Shown in pieces: positions 9,168 through 17,100 of a DNA stretch of 64,000 nt; within the stretch, counting starts at the first letter, position 1; every line of letters begins with the position of its first letter. Origin of the DNA: Bosea sp. 29B (lineage in GTDB: Bacteria; Pseudomonadota; Alphaproteobacteria; Rhizobiales; Beijerinckiaceae). The notes below the pieces were generated by a model. It saw only the letters and a list, made by a program, of their open reading frames with translations. It had not been told where the DNA came from and did not search any database. A program made the position numbers and the translations under genes. The stretch spans positions 5,706,184 to 5,770,183 of the forward strand of contig NZ_LR733817.1 of assembly GCF_902506165.1 (NCBI RefSeq), in the 5' to 3' direction.

Positions 9168-9743
9168 TCACGCCTCGGCAGAGGAAAGCTCCGCCTTGGC
9201 CGTCGCCAGGATCTCGTCCGACAGCGCCGCATCGTCGACCATTCGGGCGAGCACGAGCGCGCCGACCAATGTGGCGTAGCTCGCAATGGCGCTGGCTCTG
9301 CGCTCGTCCGCGGTTGCACCCGGCGCGATGGCGGAGAGGCCCTCGATCGCCGCCCGCACACCCTCCGTCGCGGCAAGGCGCGACGCCTCGCCCTGGCGCG
9401 CAGTATCGCTGCCAAGCGCTGCGACCGGACAGCCATGGCCGGGATCATCACGATGCGACGATGACAGATAGCGATCGACGATCGCCTGCAGCGGCGCTTG
9501 CGGCTCAGACGCTCTTGCCTCGGCGGCCCATCGACCGGAGTGGACGAAGGCGCGCCCGAGCGCCTGGGCGGCAAGATCATCCTTCGACGAAAAGTGCCCG
9601 TAGAAGCCGCCATGGGTCAGGCCGACCGCCTTCATCACATCAGCGACGCCGACCCCGTCGAAGCCGCGCTCGCGAAACAGCGTCGCCGCCGTATCGAGAA
9701 TGCGCTCGCGGTTCTCCGCCATCTGCTCGCGGCTCACCCGCAT
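9168..9743 (-). CDS. TetR family transcriptional regulator
   Basis: A 191-residue protein with an N-terminal TetR DNA-binding domain: RERILDTAATLFRERGFDGVGVADVMKAVGLTHGGFYGHFSSKDDL, the GFYGHF form common in the AcrR/NemR-like group. The C-terminal half is the ligand-binding helical domain. It is divergent from the SDR gene at 9866, and an 18-base perfect palindrome lies in the shared intergenic region, so it probably represses that gene and itself. The inducer is unknown. Confidence 0.9.
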   Translation of the reverse strand: MRVSREQMAENRERILDTAATLFRERGFDGVGVADVMKAVGLTHGGFYGHFSSKDDLAAQALGRAFVHSGRWAAEARASEPQAPLQAIVDRYLSSSHRDDPGHGCPVAALGSDTARQGEASRLAATEGVRAAIEGLSAIAPGATADERRASAIASYATLVGALVLARMVDDAALSDEILATAKAELSSAEA

Positions 9744-9797
9744 CGATCCGCTCCTTCGACAATCGGCACTCCAGCCTCTTGACTCTTTATATGACGC

Positions 9798-9832
9798 TGA
9801 TCATCTAAATTCAATCATGATGATCATCATGA
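9798..9832. promoter_or_regulatory. Palindromic operator for TetR/SDR pair
   Basis: TCATGATGATCATCATGA at 9815-9832 is a perfect 18-base palindrome. The octamer TGATCATC inside it (9821-9828) is repeated at 9798-9805, 23 bases upstream, so two sites on neighbouring helical faces are possible. Its place between a TetR gene and its divergent partner suggests the TetR operator; this is inference. Confidence 0.65.
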
Positions 9833-9865
9833 AAAATCGACACTGAAATCGAACAGGAATTCGAC

Positions 9866-10678
9866 ATGGCAACGCAGCAGCTCGGCACCGCCCTCATCAC
9901 CGGCGCCTCGACCGGAATCGGCGCCGTCTACGCCGACAGACTGGCCCGTCGTGGCTATGATCTCGTCCTCGTCGCTCGTGACGAGGCGCGTCTCGCCGCA
10001 CTGGCCGAACGTCTTCGTAGCGAGACCGGCCGCAAGGTCGAATGGCTCAAGGCCGATCTGACGGCGAAGGCCGACCTCGCCGCGATCGAGCAGCGCCTGC
10101 GCAACGACCAGGGCCTGACCCTGCTGGTCAACAATGCCGGTATGTCGGTCGCCGGCTCGCTGCTCGATGGCGAGATCGACCACTTCCAGAGCATGATCGA
10201 ACTCAATGTCGTCGCCCCGACCCGCCTCGCCGCGGCGGCTGCCCGCAATTTCGCCGCACGCAAGCAGGGCACGATCGTCAACATCGCCTCGGTACTGGCC
10301 CTGGCGCCGGAGATCTACAATGGCAGCTATAGCGGCACGAAGGCCTACCTCCTGAACCTCAGCATCTCGCTGCAGCAGGAGCTTGCCTCGTCCGGCGTCC
10401 ATGTCCAGGCAGTGCTGCCCGGTGCCACCCGCACCGAAATCTGGCAGCGCGCCGGTGTCGATGTCGACGGTTTTCCGCCGGAAATGGTGATGGAGGTCGA
10501 TGCCATGGTCGATGCGGCACTGGCCGGCTTCGACCAGGGCGAACTCATCACCATTCCCTCGCTGCCGGATGCGGCCGATTTCGAGCGTTATACGGCGGCG
10601 CGGCTGGCGCTCGGCCCCAATCTCTCGCGCAACCGGCCGGCCGAGCGCTATCTGGCGAAGCGCACCGACGCCGCCTGA
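9866..10678 (+). CDS. SDR family NAD(P)-dependent oxidoreductase
   Basis: A 270-residue classical short-chain dehydrogenase. It has the nucleotide motif TGASTGIG near residue 14, an NNAG motif near 95, the catalytic Ser region (NIASVLALAPE) and YSGTKAY with Tyr and Lys. AGGAATTCGAC precedes the ATG. Being next to a divergent TetR gene is typical of an inducible dehydrogenase for a small xenobiotic or carbonyl compound; the substrate cannot be read from sequence. Confidence 0.9.
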   Translation: MATQQLGTALITGASTGIGAVYADRLARRGYDLVLVARDEARLAALAERLRSETGRKVEWLKADLTAKADLAAIEQRLRNDQGLTLLVNNAGMSVAGSLLDGEIDHFQSMIELNVVAPTRLAAAAARNFAARKQGTIVNIASVLALAPEIYNGSYSGTKAYLLNLSISLQQELASSGVHVQAVLPGATRTEIWQRAGVDVDGFPPEMVMEVDAMVDAALAGFDQGELITIPSLPDAADFERYTAARLALGPNLSRNRPAERYLAKRTDAA

Positions 10679-10783
10679 TCCGCCCTGCCCGGCAGGCGCA
10701 TCGGCCAAGCCGCGTCGCGCTTGCGACCCGGCTTGGCATCGGCGATGAAAGGCTCCTGTTCAGATCCGGTCAGGAGCCCTCCG

Positions 10784-11257
10784 ATGAACGCCGTCGACAC
10801 CAAGCTCGCCGCCCTCGGCATCACCCTGCCCGCCCCGGCCGCGCCGGTCGCGAACTACGTTCCCTATGTCATCACCGGCAACCTCTTGATCATCTCCGGC
10901 CAGATCTGCTTTGGCCTCGATGGCAAGCTCTCCGATGCGCACAAGGGCAAGCTCGGCGGCGAGATCTTCAACGAGGCCGGGCTCGAAGCGGCCAAGCTCT
11001 GCGCCATCAACGTGCTCGCCCAGGCCAAGGCGGCGCTCGGCGGCGATCTCGGCCGGATCAAGCGCTGCGTCCGTCTTGGCGGCTTCATCAACGCCGCCCC
11101 GCATTTCGCCGCTTTGCCGGCGATCATGAACGGTGCCTCCGATTTCATGGTCGAAGTGCTCGGCGATGCCGGCCGCCATGCCCGCTCGACTGTCGGCGTC
11201 GCCAACCTGCCGGCCGATGCCGCCGTCGAGGTCGAAGCTATGTTCGAGATCGCCTGA
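10784..11257 (+). CDS. RidA family protein
   Basis: A 157-residue member of the RidA/YjgF group of the longer form: VANYVPYVITGNLLIISGQ, LGRIKRCVRLGGFINA, and a C-terminal VEVEAMFEIA. Canonical RidA hydrolyses reactive enamines/imines made by PLP enzymes, using an Arg near 100 (CVRLGGF); members of this longer subgroup are less studied. An AGGAG eight bases before the ATG fixes the start. The TGA overlaps the next ATG by one base, so it is in an operon with the phosphodiesterase. Confidence 0.87.
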   Translation: MNAVDTKLAALGITLPAPAAPVANYVPYVITGNLLIISGQICFGLDGKLSDAHKGKLGGEIFNEAGLEAAKLCAINVLAQAKAALGGDLGRIKRCVRLGGFINAAPHFAALPAIMNGASDFMVEVLGDAGRHARSTVGVANLPADAAVEVEAMFEIA

Positions 11258-12006
11258 TGGCGGCCGAAGCCTGGCTTACCGCCCGCCCGATCGCGCATCG
11301 TGGCCTGCACGATGCCGCCGGCGGCATCATCGAGAATTCGCTCTCGGCAGCCGCGGGCGCGATCGCCGGTAATTTCGCCATCGAATGCGACGTCCAGCTC
11401 AGCGCCGACGAGGACGCCGTCGTCTTCCACGACTACGTCCTCGATCGCCTCACAGCTGAAACCGGCCGCGTCGACGCCCGCAAGGCGGCCGAGCTGGCGC
11501 AGATCGGGCTGAAGGGCGCCAGCGACCGCATCCCGACATTGACCGGCTTCCTCGACGCCATCGGCGGCCGGACGCCGCTGGTGATCGAGATCAAGAGCCG
11601 CTTCGACGGCGACCTGCGGCTGGCGAAGCGTACCGCGCAGGTCCTTGAAGCCCATAAGGGCCAGCCAATCGTGCTGAAATCCTTCGATCCGGTGATCGTG
11701 GCTGCCCTGCGCGAGCTCGCGCCCGGCTTCGCCCGCGGTATCGTCGCCATGAATGAATACAACTATGGCGACTACGACCGCCTGTCGGCCGGTGAGAAGC
11801 ATGCCCTCGCCAATCTTCTGCATTTCGAGCAGAGCCGACCCGACTTCATCTCCTGGAAGGTCGCGGACCTGCCGAGCGCCGCGCCCTTCCTCTGCCGAAA
11901 GGCGCTGGGCCTGCCGCTGATGAGCTGGACGGTGCGCACGCCGGAGGACCGCGCCCGCGCTGCCGCGCATGCCGACCAGATGGTCTTCGAGGGCTTCCTG
12001 CCTTGA
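11257..12006 (+). CDS. ugpQ: Glycerophosphodiester phosphodiesterase
   Basis: A 249-residue cytosolic GDPD-fold enzyme. It has the family motifs IAHRGLHD near 12-19 (first catalytic His), ECDVQLSADEDAVVFHD (metal-binding Glu, Asp and catalytic His) and VIEIKS. No signal peptide is present, so it resembles UgpQ rather than periplasmic GlpQ. It splits glycerophosphodiesters into glycerol-3-phosphate and an alcohol. The TGA overlaps a TTG start of the acyltransferase gene. Confidence 0.9.
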   Translation: MAAEAWLTARPIAHRGLHDAAGGIIENSLSAAAGAIAGNFAIECDVQLSADEDAVVFHDYVLDRLTAETGRVDARKAAELAQIGLKGASDRIPTLTGFLDAIGGRTPLVIEIKSRFDGDLRLAKRTAQVLEAHKGQPIVLKSFDPVIVAALRELAPGFARGIVAMNEYNYGDYDRLSAGEKHALANLLHFEQSRPDFISWKVADLPSAAPFLCRKALGLPLMSWTVRTPEDRARAAAHADQMVFEGFLP

Positions 12007-13238
12007 GCGAAACCGGTCTGCGCGAGGGCCTCAGAGTCCGCGTCGCGACCTCGCTGAAAAGCGTCCCGGCCGCGGACTGGGACGCCTGCGCCAATCCCGG
12101 CGCTGGCCGACCGCTTGAATCAGCCTGCGAGCAAGCGGATTCAATCTCTCAGGCAGACCCGGACAACCCCTTCGTTTCGCACGCTTTTCTGCGCGCTCTG
12201 GAAGAGAGCGGCTGTGTCGGCGGCCGCACCGGCTGGTCGCCGGCCTATCTCCTGGTCGAGGATGCGGACGACCGCCTGATCGCCGCCGCGCCCTCCTTCG
12301 TGAAGGGCCATAGCCAGGGCGAATACGTCTTCGACCATAGCTGGGCCGAAGCCTATATGCGCGCCGGCGGCCGCTATTACCCGAAGATCCAGGTCGCCAC
12401 CCCGTTCACGCCCGCGACTGGCCCGCGCCTGCTCGTCGCCGACGGGCCGCACGCCAACGATGCGCGCGAGGCGTTGATCGCCGGGCTGGAGGCCTTGCGC
12501 GAGCAGGTCCGCGGTTCGTCCGTGCACGTCACCTTCGCGCAGGAGCCGGACATGGCGGCGCTGCTGGACGCCGGTTTCCTCGAACGCCACGACATCCAGT
12601 TCCATTGGCAGAACCAGGGCTTCGCCAGCTATGACGACTTCCTCGCCACGCTGGCCTCGCGCAAGCGCAAGGCGCTGAAGCGCGAGCGGCGCGAGGCGCT
12701 CTCGGCCGGCATCGAGGTCGCCGTTCTCTCCGGCGCCGATCTCACCGAAAGCGTCTGGGACGACTTCCACTCATTCTACGAGGACACCGGCTCGCGCAAA
12801 TGGGGCCGGCCCTATCTCAACCGCCGCTTCTTCTCGGAGATCGGGCAGCGCATGGGCGAGCGGATCGTGCTGGTTCTCGCACGCCGCGCCGGCCGCAACA
12901 TCGCCGGCGCCATCAACTTCCGCGGCGGCAACACGCTCTATGGCCGCAACTGGGGCTGCATCGAGGACCACCCCTTCCTGCATTTCGAGCTCTGCTATCA
13001 TCAGGCCATCGATTATGCGATCGGGCACAGGCTTGCCCGCGTCGAGGCCGGCGCCCAGGGCGAGCACAAGCTCGCCCGCGGCTATCGCCCGGTGATCACC
13101 CGCTCGGCTCATCTCCTCGCCGATCCCGGCCTTGCCCGCGCCGTTGCCGCCTATCTGCCCGGCGAACGGCGTGAGATCAGCTCTGCAGTGGCTGCGCTTG
13201 CGGAGGAGAGCCCCTTCCGCAAGGGTGACCACCTCTGA
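12003..13238 (+). CDS. GNAT-fold acyltransferase (COG3146/DUF482)
   Basis: A 411-residue protein of the peptidogalycan-biosynthesis/DUF482 group, recognisable from HAFLRALEESGCVGGRTGWSP near the N-terminus, FAQEPD, RKRKALKRERREA and YYPKIQ. These are tandem GNAT-like folds related to FemX-type transferases. Biochemical role is undetermined in the family. It starts with TTG overlapping the phosphodiesterase TGA, so the RidA, GDPD and acyltransferase genes form one coupled operon, perhaps continuing into the HIT gene 29 bases on. Confidence 0.85.
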   Translation: MSETGLREGLRVRVATSLKSVPAADWDACANPGAGRPLESACEQADSISQADPDNPFVSHAFLRALEESGCVGGRTGWSPAYLLVEDADDRLIAAAPSFVKGHSQGEYVFDHSWAEAYMRAGGRYYPKIQVATPFTPATGPRLLVADGPHANDAREALIAGLEALREQVRGSSVHVTFAQEPDMAALLDAGFLERHDIQFHWQNQGFASYDDFLATLASRKRKALKRERREALSAGIEVAVLSGADLTESVWDDFHSFYEDTGSRKWGRPYLNRRFFSEIGQRMGERIVLVLARRAGRNIAGAINFRGGNTLYGRNWGCIEDHPFLHFELCYHQAIDYAIGHRLARVEAGAQGEHKLARGYRPVITRSAHLLADPGLARAVAAYLPGERREISSAVAALAEESPFRKGDHL

Positions 13239-13267
13239 CCTCCTTCGAACCATCAGGATATCAGCTG

Positions 13268-13696
13268 ATGACCGCCTATGATCCCAACAACATCTTCGCC
13301 AAGATCCTGCGCGGCGAACTGCCGGCCCATCGCGTCTACGAGGACGACCAGGCGCTTGCCTTCCTCGACATCATGCCGCGCGCACCTGGCCACACACTGG
13401 TCATTCCGAAGAATCCGGCCCGCAACATCCTCGACATCGACGCCGGCGATCTCGCTTATGTCGCGGGAATCGCCCAGCGCATCGCCCGGGCACAGATGCA
13501 GGCTTTCGGCGCCGACGGCATCACCGTGCAGCAGTTCAACGAGAGCGCCGGCGGCCAGGTGGTCTTCCATCTCCACGTCCACGTCATCCCGCGTCATGAC
13601 GGCACCGCGATGAAGCCGCCGGCCAGCGAGATGGCCAAGCCTGAGGATCTGGTAGCAGCCGCCGAAAAAATTCGGGCTGCGCTCAAAAATATTTGA
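13268..13696 (+). CDS. HIT family nucleotide hydrolase (HinT-like)
   Basis: A 142-residue histidine-triad protein with HLHVHVIPR (His at 101, 103, 105) and the N-terminal IFAKILRGELPAHRVYEDD. The family hydrolyses AMP-linked phosphoramidates such as aminoacyl-AMP adducts. AGGATATC stands before the ATG. Probably the last gene of the operon; a GCTCAAA...TTTGAGC hairpin spans its stop codon. Confidence 0.92.
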   Translation: MTAYDPNNIFAKILRGELPAHRVYEDDQALAFLDIMPRAPGHTLVIPKNPARNILDIDAGDLAYVAGIAQRIARAQMQAFGADGITVQQFNESAGGQVVFHLHVHVIPRHDGTAMKPPASEMAKPEDLVAAAEKIRAALKNI

Positions 13697-13698
13697 GC
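13681..13698 (+). terminator. Short AT-rich hairpin at HIT gene end
   Basis: GCTCAAA-AATA-TTTGAGC forms a 7-bp stem that overlaps the stop codon. There is no downstream T run, so it is a weak or rho-assisted terminator at best. It separates the HIT operon from the ECF41 module. Confidence 0.35.
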
Positions 13699-13702
13699 GG
13701 CA

Positions 13703-13729
13703 TGTCACGCGGGCGCTTGCCGTCTCGTC
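13703..13729 (+). promoter_or_regulatory. Candidate ECF41-type promoter
   Basis: TGTCAC at 13703-13708 is followed by CGTC at 13726-13729, 17 bases later. This matches the -35/-10 pattern recalled for ECF41 sigma factors (TGTCACA and CGTC, about 16 bases between the 7-mer and the -10). It is 32 bases before the start of the first carboxymuconolactone decarboxylase-like gene, in a module that encodes an ECF41 factor. A second CGTC at 13721 gives a shorter spacing. Confidence 0.55.
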
Positions 13730-13760
13730 CTGTCTTCATCACCACCTGATGGAGACGACG

Positions 13761-14228
13761 ATGACCCAGCGCCTCAACGGCTTCCAGACCGCCCCCGACG
13801 CCTACAAGGCCATGCTCGGCCTGCAGGATTACATCAACCAGTCGAAGCTGGAGCACAGCCTGCTCGAATTGGTGAAGATCCGGGCGTCGCAGATCAACCG
13901 CTGCGCCTACTGCCTGCACATGCACATCACCGATGCGCGCAAGGCCGGCGAGAGCGAGATCCGCATTGCCCTGCTCAGCGCCTGGGAGGAGTCCGAGCTC
14001 TACACCCCACGCGAGCGCGCCGTCCTGCGCTGGACCGAGGAGCTGACGCGGCTCGTCGACCGCAGCCCGAGCGACGAGGCCTTCGCCGAGTTGCGCGAGC
14101 ATTTCGACGAGAAGGATTGCGTCGACCTCTCGGTCGCCATCGGCATGATCAACCTCTGGAACCGGATCAATTGCGGCTTCCGCACCCTGCATCCGAATGA
14201 TCGTCGCCGCGAGAAGCTCGCGGCCTGA
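13761..14228 (+). CDS. Carboxymuconolactone decarboxylase family protein (AhpD-like), copy 1
   Basis: A 155-residue all-helical CMD/AhpD-fold protein with the redox motif CAYCLHMH (C48, C51, H55), which suggests peroxidase or disulfide-exchange activity. The ATG at 13761 is preferred over one at 13749 because GGAG lies at proper distance before it. It is one of two close paralogues upstream of an ECF41 sigma factor. ECF41 factors are typically linked to CMD-like, oxidoreductase or epimerase genes, so this is the likely target gene. Confidence 0.9.
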   Translation: MTQRLNGFQTAPDAYKAMLGLQDYINQSKLEHSLLELVKIRASQINRCAYCLHMHITDARKAGESEIRIALLSAWEESELYTPRERAVLRWTEELTRLVDRSPSDEAFAELREHFDEKDCVDLSVAIGMINLWNRINCGFRTLHPNDRRREKLAA

Positions 14229-14247
14229 CGCTGCACGAAACAGCCTG

Positions 14248-14271
14248 CTGGCCCGGCAGTCGCCGGGCCAG
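14248..14271. terminator. Strong intercistronic hairpin between CMD paralogues
   Basis: A perfect 10-bp stem (CTGGCCCGGC and its complement) with an AGTC tetraloop lies between the two CMD-like genes. No T run follows. It may attenuate or stabilise the mRNA rather than end transcription, since the downstream genes have no evident promoter of their own. Confidence 0.5.
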
Positions 14272-14297
14272 AAATGCTTCAGTCCGAAAGCCCCATC

Positions 14298-14771
14298 ATG
14301 AGCAAGCGCCTCAACCCCTACGTCACCGCCCCCGACACCATGAAGCCGATGATCGCGCTCGAAGCCTCGATCAAGGAGAGCGGCCTCGAGCATAGCCTGA
14401 TCCACCTGGTGAAGATGCGGGCCTCGCAGATCAATGGCTGCGCCTATTGCCTGCACATGCATTCGGCCGATGCGATCAAGGAGGGCGAGAGCCCGGCCCG
14501 CCTCTTCCTGCTCGACGCCTGGCACGAGTCGGCGCTCTATACCCCGCGCGAGCGCGCCGCCCTCGCCTGGACCGATGCGCTGACGCTGATCTCGCAGGCC
14601 CATGCGCCGGACGAGGCCTATGAGGAGGTGCTACGCCATTTCAGCCCGGAGGAAACCGTGAAGCTCACTCTGCTGATCGGCACGATCAACACCTGGAACC
14701 GGATCGCCATCGGCTTCCGGACGAGCCACCCAAACGACCGGCCGGCCAAGGCCGCCACGACGGCTGCCTGA
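14298..14771 (+). CDS. Carboxymuconolactone decarboxylase family protein (AhpD-like), copy 2
   Basis: A 157-residue paralogue of the preceding gene with the same CAYCLHMH motif at identical positions (48-55) and similar LEHSL.LVK.RASQIN and TPRERAAL segments. An in-frame ATG at 14274 is an alternative start. Tandem duplication is evident. It ends 10 bases before the ECF41 sigma gene, so the three genes form one unit. Confidence 0.9.
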   Translation: MSKRLNPYVTAPDTMKPMIALEASIKESGLEHSLIHLVKMRASQINGCAYCLHMHSADAIKEGESPARLFLLDAWHESALYTPRERAALAWTDALTLISQAHAPDEAYEEVLRHFSPEETVKLTLLIGTINTWNRIAIGFRTSHPNDRPAKAATTAA

Positions 14772-14781
14772 GACGCCTCCC

Positions 14782-15669
14782 ATGACCGCCCCGGACGATC
14801 TCTTCGAGACGCATCGCCGTTTCCTGACCCGCCTCGCCTATCGCATGCTCGGCTCGGTCAGCGATGCCGAGGACATCGTCCAGGAGGCCTGGCTGCGCTG
14901 GCGTGACGTTGCCCAAGGCGAGGTCGAGGCGCCGCGCGCCTATCTCGCCCGCACCGTCACGCGCCTCTGCCTCGACCAGATGAAGTCGGCCCGCAGCAAG
15001 CGCGAATTCTATGTCGGCGCCTGGTTGCCCGAGCCTTTGGTCGAGGAGATCGGCGCCGCTGAATCCAATGTCGACACCCAGCTCGACGCCCCGATCGCGC
15101 TGATGCTCGCACTGGAACGGCTCTCGCCGCTGGAGCGCGCCGCCTTCCTGCTGCACGACGTCTTCGAGTTGGATTTCGCCGAGATCGCCCGCACCATCGA
15201 CCGCAGCGAGAGCGCCTGCCGCCAGCTCGCCAAGCGCGCTCGCGAGCATGTCCGCATCGACATGCCGCCGCGCAACAAGATCGACCCGGCCGAGGCGAAG
15301 CGCTTCGTCGAGGCCTTCTTCAAGGCTGCCCATAAGGCCGACACCAGCGACCTGCAGACCCTGCTCGCCCAGGATGTCGCCTTCCACAGCGATGGCGGCG
15401 GCAAGGTGCTGGCGGTCATGAACGTGCTCCACGGCATCGATCGCGTCGCGCGTTTTTTTGCCGGCATCGCCCGCAAGGTGATGAGCCTCGGGCAATCGAC
15501 CACCGTCTACAAGCCTGTGCTGATCAATGGCTTGCCCGGCTATCTCAGCCTCGAACGCGGCGAGACCCTGCAGGCGACCGCCCTCGACATCCGCGACGGG
15601 CGCGTCCATGCGATCTATGTCGTGCGCAATCCCGACAAGCTCCGGCACATCACGCTGGCGGTCGATTGA
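14782..15669 (+). CDS. ECF41-type RNA polymerase sigma factor (SigJ-like)
   Basis: A 295-residue sigma-70 family factor with region 2 (about 8-75), region 4 (about 105-160) and a fused SnoaL-like C-terminal domain. It has all three ECF41 signatures: WLPEP at 81-85 in the linker, DGGGK at 204-208 and NPDKL at 283-287. In this group the C-terminal extension replaces a separate anti-sigma factor and controls activity. No anti-sigma gene is adjacent. Stimulus unknown; the linked AhpD-like genes suggest redox or electrophile stress (inference). Confidence 0.93.
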   Translation: MTAPDDLFETHRRFLTRLAYRMLGSVSDAEDIVQEAWLRWRDVAQGEVEAPRAYLARTVTRLCLDQMKSARSKREFYVGAWLPEPLVEEIGAAESNVDTQLDAPIALMLALERLSPLERAAFLLHDVFELDFAEIARTIDRSESACRQLAKRAREHVRIDMPPRNKIDPAEAKRFVEAFFKAAHKADTSDLQTLLAQDVAFHSDGGGKVLAVMNVLHGIDRVARFFAGIARKVMSLGQSTTVYKPVLINGLPGYLSLERGETLQATALDIRDGRVHAIYVVRNPDKLRHITLAVD

Positions 15670-15807
15670 GGCGCACGGCTTTCCGCGGAGATAACGCAAC
15701 GTCAGATCGAAATCACATCAAACCACACGCGAACCGACGCGATTATGGCTCAAATGTGGACAAGGCATTCCGGCTAGCTGATTTCATTCCCGCTGGAGCC
15801 TTGCGCT

Positions 15808-16650
15808 ATGAATTTCGATATTTCCCAAGTCAAACATCCCAAGGAAAAGCTCTACGGCAGCATCATGCTCGTCGTCGGCATCGCCATCTGGGCGGTAGTG
15901 CTCGGCGCCATTGCCGTTGCTCTGTTGAGCGGCTCGATCTGGCACGGTCTCGTGCTGCTCTTCTATTTCGGCATCTTCTGGCTGGTCTCCTATTGGGCGC
16001 GCGCGATCACCCGCGCCTATATGATCGGCCATTTCGTCATGGTCGGGCCCGATCAATTCCCGCACATCCACCGCATGGTCGAGGACGGCGCCCGCGCGCT
16101 CGGCCTGCGCGAGATCCCGCAGACCTTCGTCTACAACTCGAGCGGCGTGCTGAACGCGATGGCGCTGCGCCTCGTCGGCCGCCAGCGCTATATCTGGCTG
16201 ACGTCTGCCCTGATCGACGCCGACAATGACGAGCAGGTCCGCTTCGTCATCGGCCATGAACTCGGCCATCATGTCGCCGGCCATCTCGACGAGCCCTGGA
16301 GCTATCTGCGCTTTCCCGGCCACATCGTCCCGTTCCTCGGCGCCGCCTATTCCCGCGGCCGCGAGCTGACCTGCGACCGCATCGGCGCCTTCGTCGCCCG
16401 CGATCTCCAGGCTGCCCGCACCGGCCTGCAGATGCTTGCCTGCGGCAGCGCCAGGCTGAACGCCCAGATGAACCCCGACGCCTTCCAGAACCAGGAGCAG
16501 ATAGTGCCCGGCATCGCCGGCTTCTTCCTGAAGATCGTCTCGCACTATCCGCGCCACACCCGCCGCGTCGAGGCGGTGACGCAGTGGTACAAGACGCAGC
16601 CGGCGGCAAACCAGGCGATCCGTCCGAGCTTCGCACCGCGGCCGGCATAA
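15808..16650 (+). CDS. M48 family membrane metalloprotease
   Basis: A 280-residue protein with two N-terminal transmembrane helices (about 17-40 and 46-64), then a cytosolic zinc protease domain. HELGHH at 150-155 provides two zinc ligands and the catalytic Glu; GRELTCDR further on gives the third ligand. Related to HtpX but with different spacing and length. Likely inner-membrane quality control. Monocistronic; the gap before it (15670-15807) has no recognised motif. Confidence 0.9.
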   Translation: MNFDISQVKHPKEKLYGSIMLVVGIAIWAVVLGAIAVALLSGSIWHGLVLLFYFGIFWLVSYWARAITRAYMIGHFVMVGPDQFPHIHRMVEDGARALGLREIPQTFVYNSSGVLNAMALRLVGRQRYIWLTSALIDADNDEQVRFVIGHELGHHVAGHLDEPWSYLRFPGHIVPFLGAAYSRGRELTCDRIGAFVARDLQAARTGLQMLACGSARLNAQMNPDAFQNQEQIVPGIAGFFLKIVSHYPRHTRRVEAVTQWYKTQPAANQAIRPSFAPRPA

Positions 16651-16743
16651 AGGCCGACGCGAACAACCATCGAGCATGACCGAGCCGGCGCCTTCCCCGG
16701 GGCGCCGGTTTTCATATGGAAGAAATCGCGCGCGGCTAGGCCT

Positions 16744-17100
16744 TCAGCTCAGCCACACGGCGCCGCCGATCAGCACCGCCTCGCCGGCAAGCACTGCCAG
16801 CATCACCCGGCGGCGAAAGGCGAGCACGACCGTGACGGCGACGGCGAGCGCTGCCAGCCTCACCGTGAGCGGCACGCCGGCGAGCGCACTCGGCGCCGTC
16901 AGCACCAGCTTGGCCACGACGCCGGCCAGCAGCGAGGTCGCGACCAGCCTGACCCATTCGAGCCAGGGCGAGCTCTCGTCCAGCTTCCGCGCGAAGGCGA
17001 CAGCGAGCCAGCGCCAGATCTCGGTCGGCAGCATCGCGAACAGGACGAGCGCGAGATAGGGCCACCACGGCCCGTCGAGGAAGGCGATCGGCTGGGTCAT
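16744..17100 (-). CDS. azlD: AzlD family branched-chain amino acid exporter subunit
   Basis: A 118-residue protein with four hydrophobic helices, including WWPYLALVLFAMLPTEIWRWLAV and the AGVVAKLVL segment typical of AzlD. The ATG at 17100 overlaps the azlC stop (ATGA). AzlC and AzlD together make the AzlCD (YgaZH-like) exporter of branched-chain amino acids or related compounds. Confidence 0.88.
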   Translation of the reverse strand: MTQPIAFLDGPWWPYLALVLFAMLPTEIWRWLAVAFARKLDESSPWLEWVRLVATSLLAGVVAKLVLTAPSALAGVPLTVRLAALAVAVTVVLAFRRRVMLAVLAGEAVLIGGAVWLS

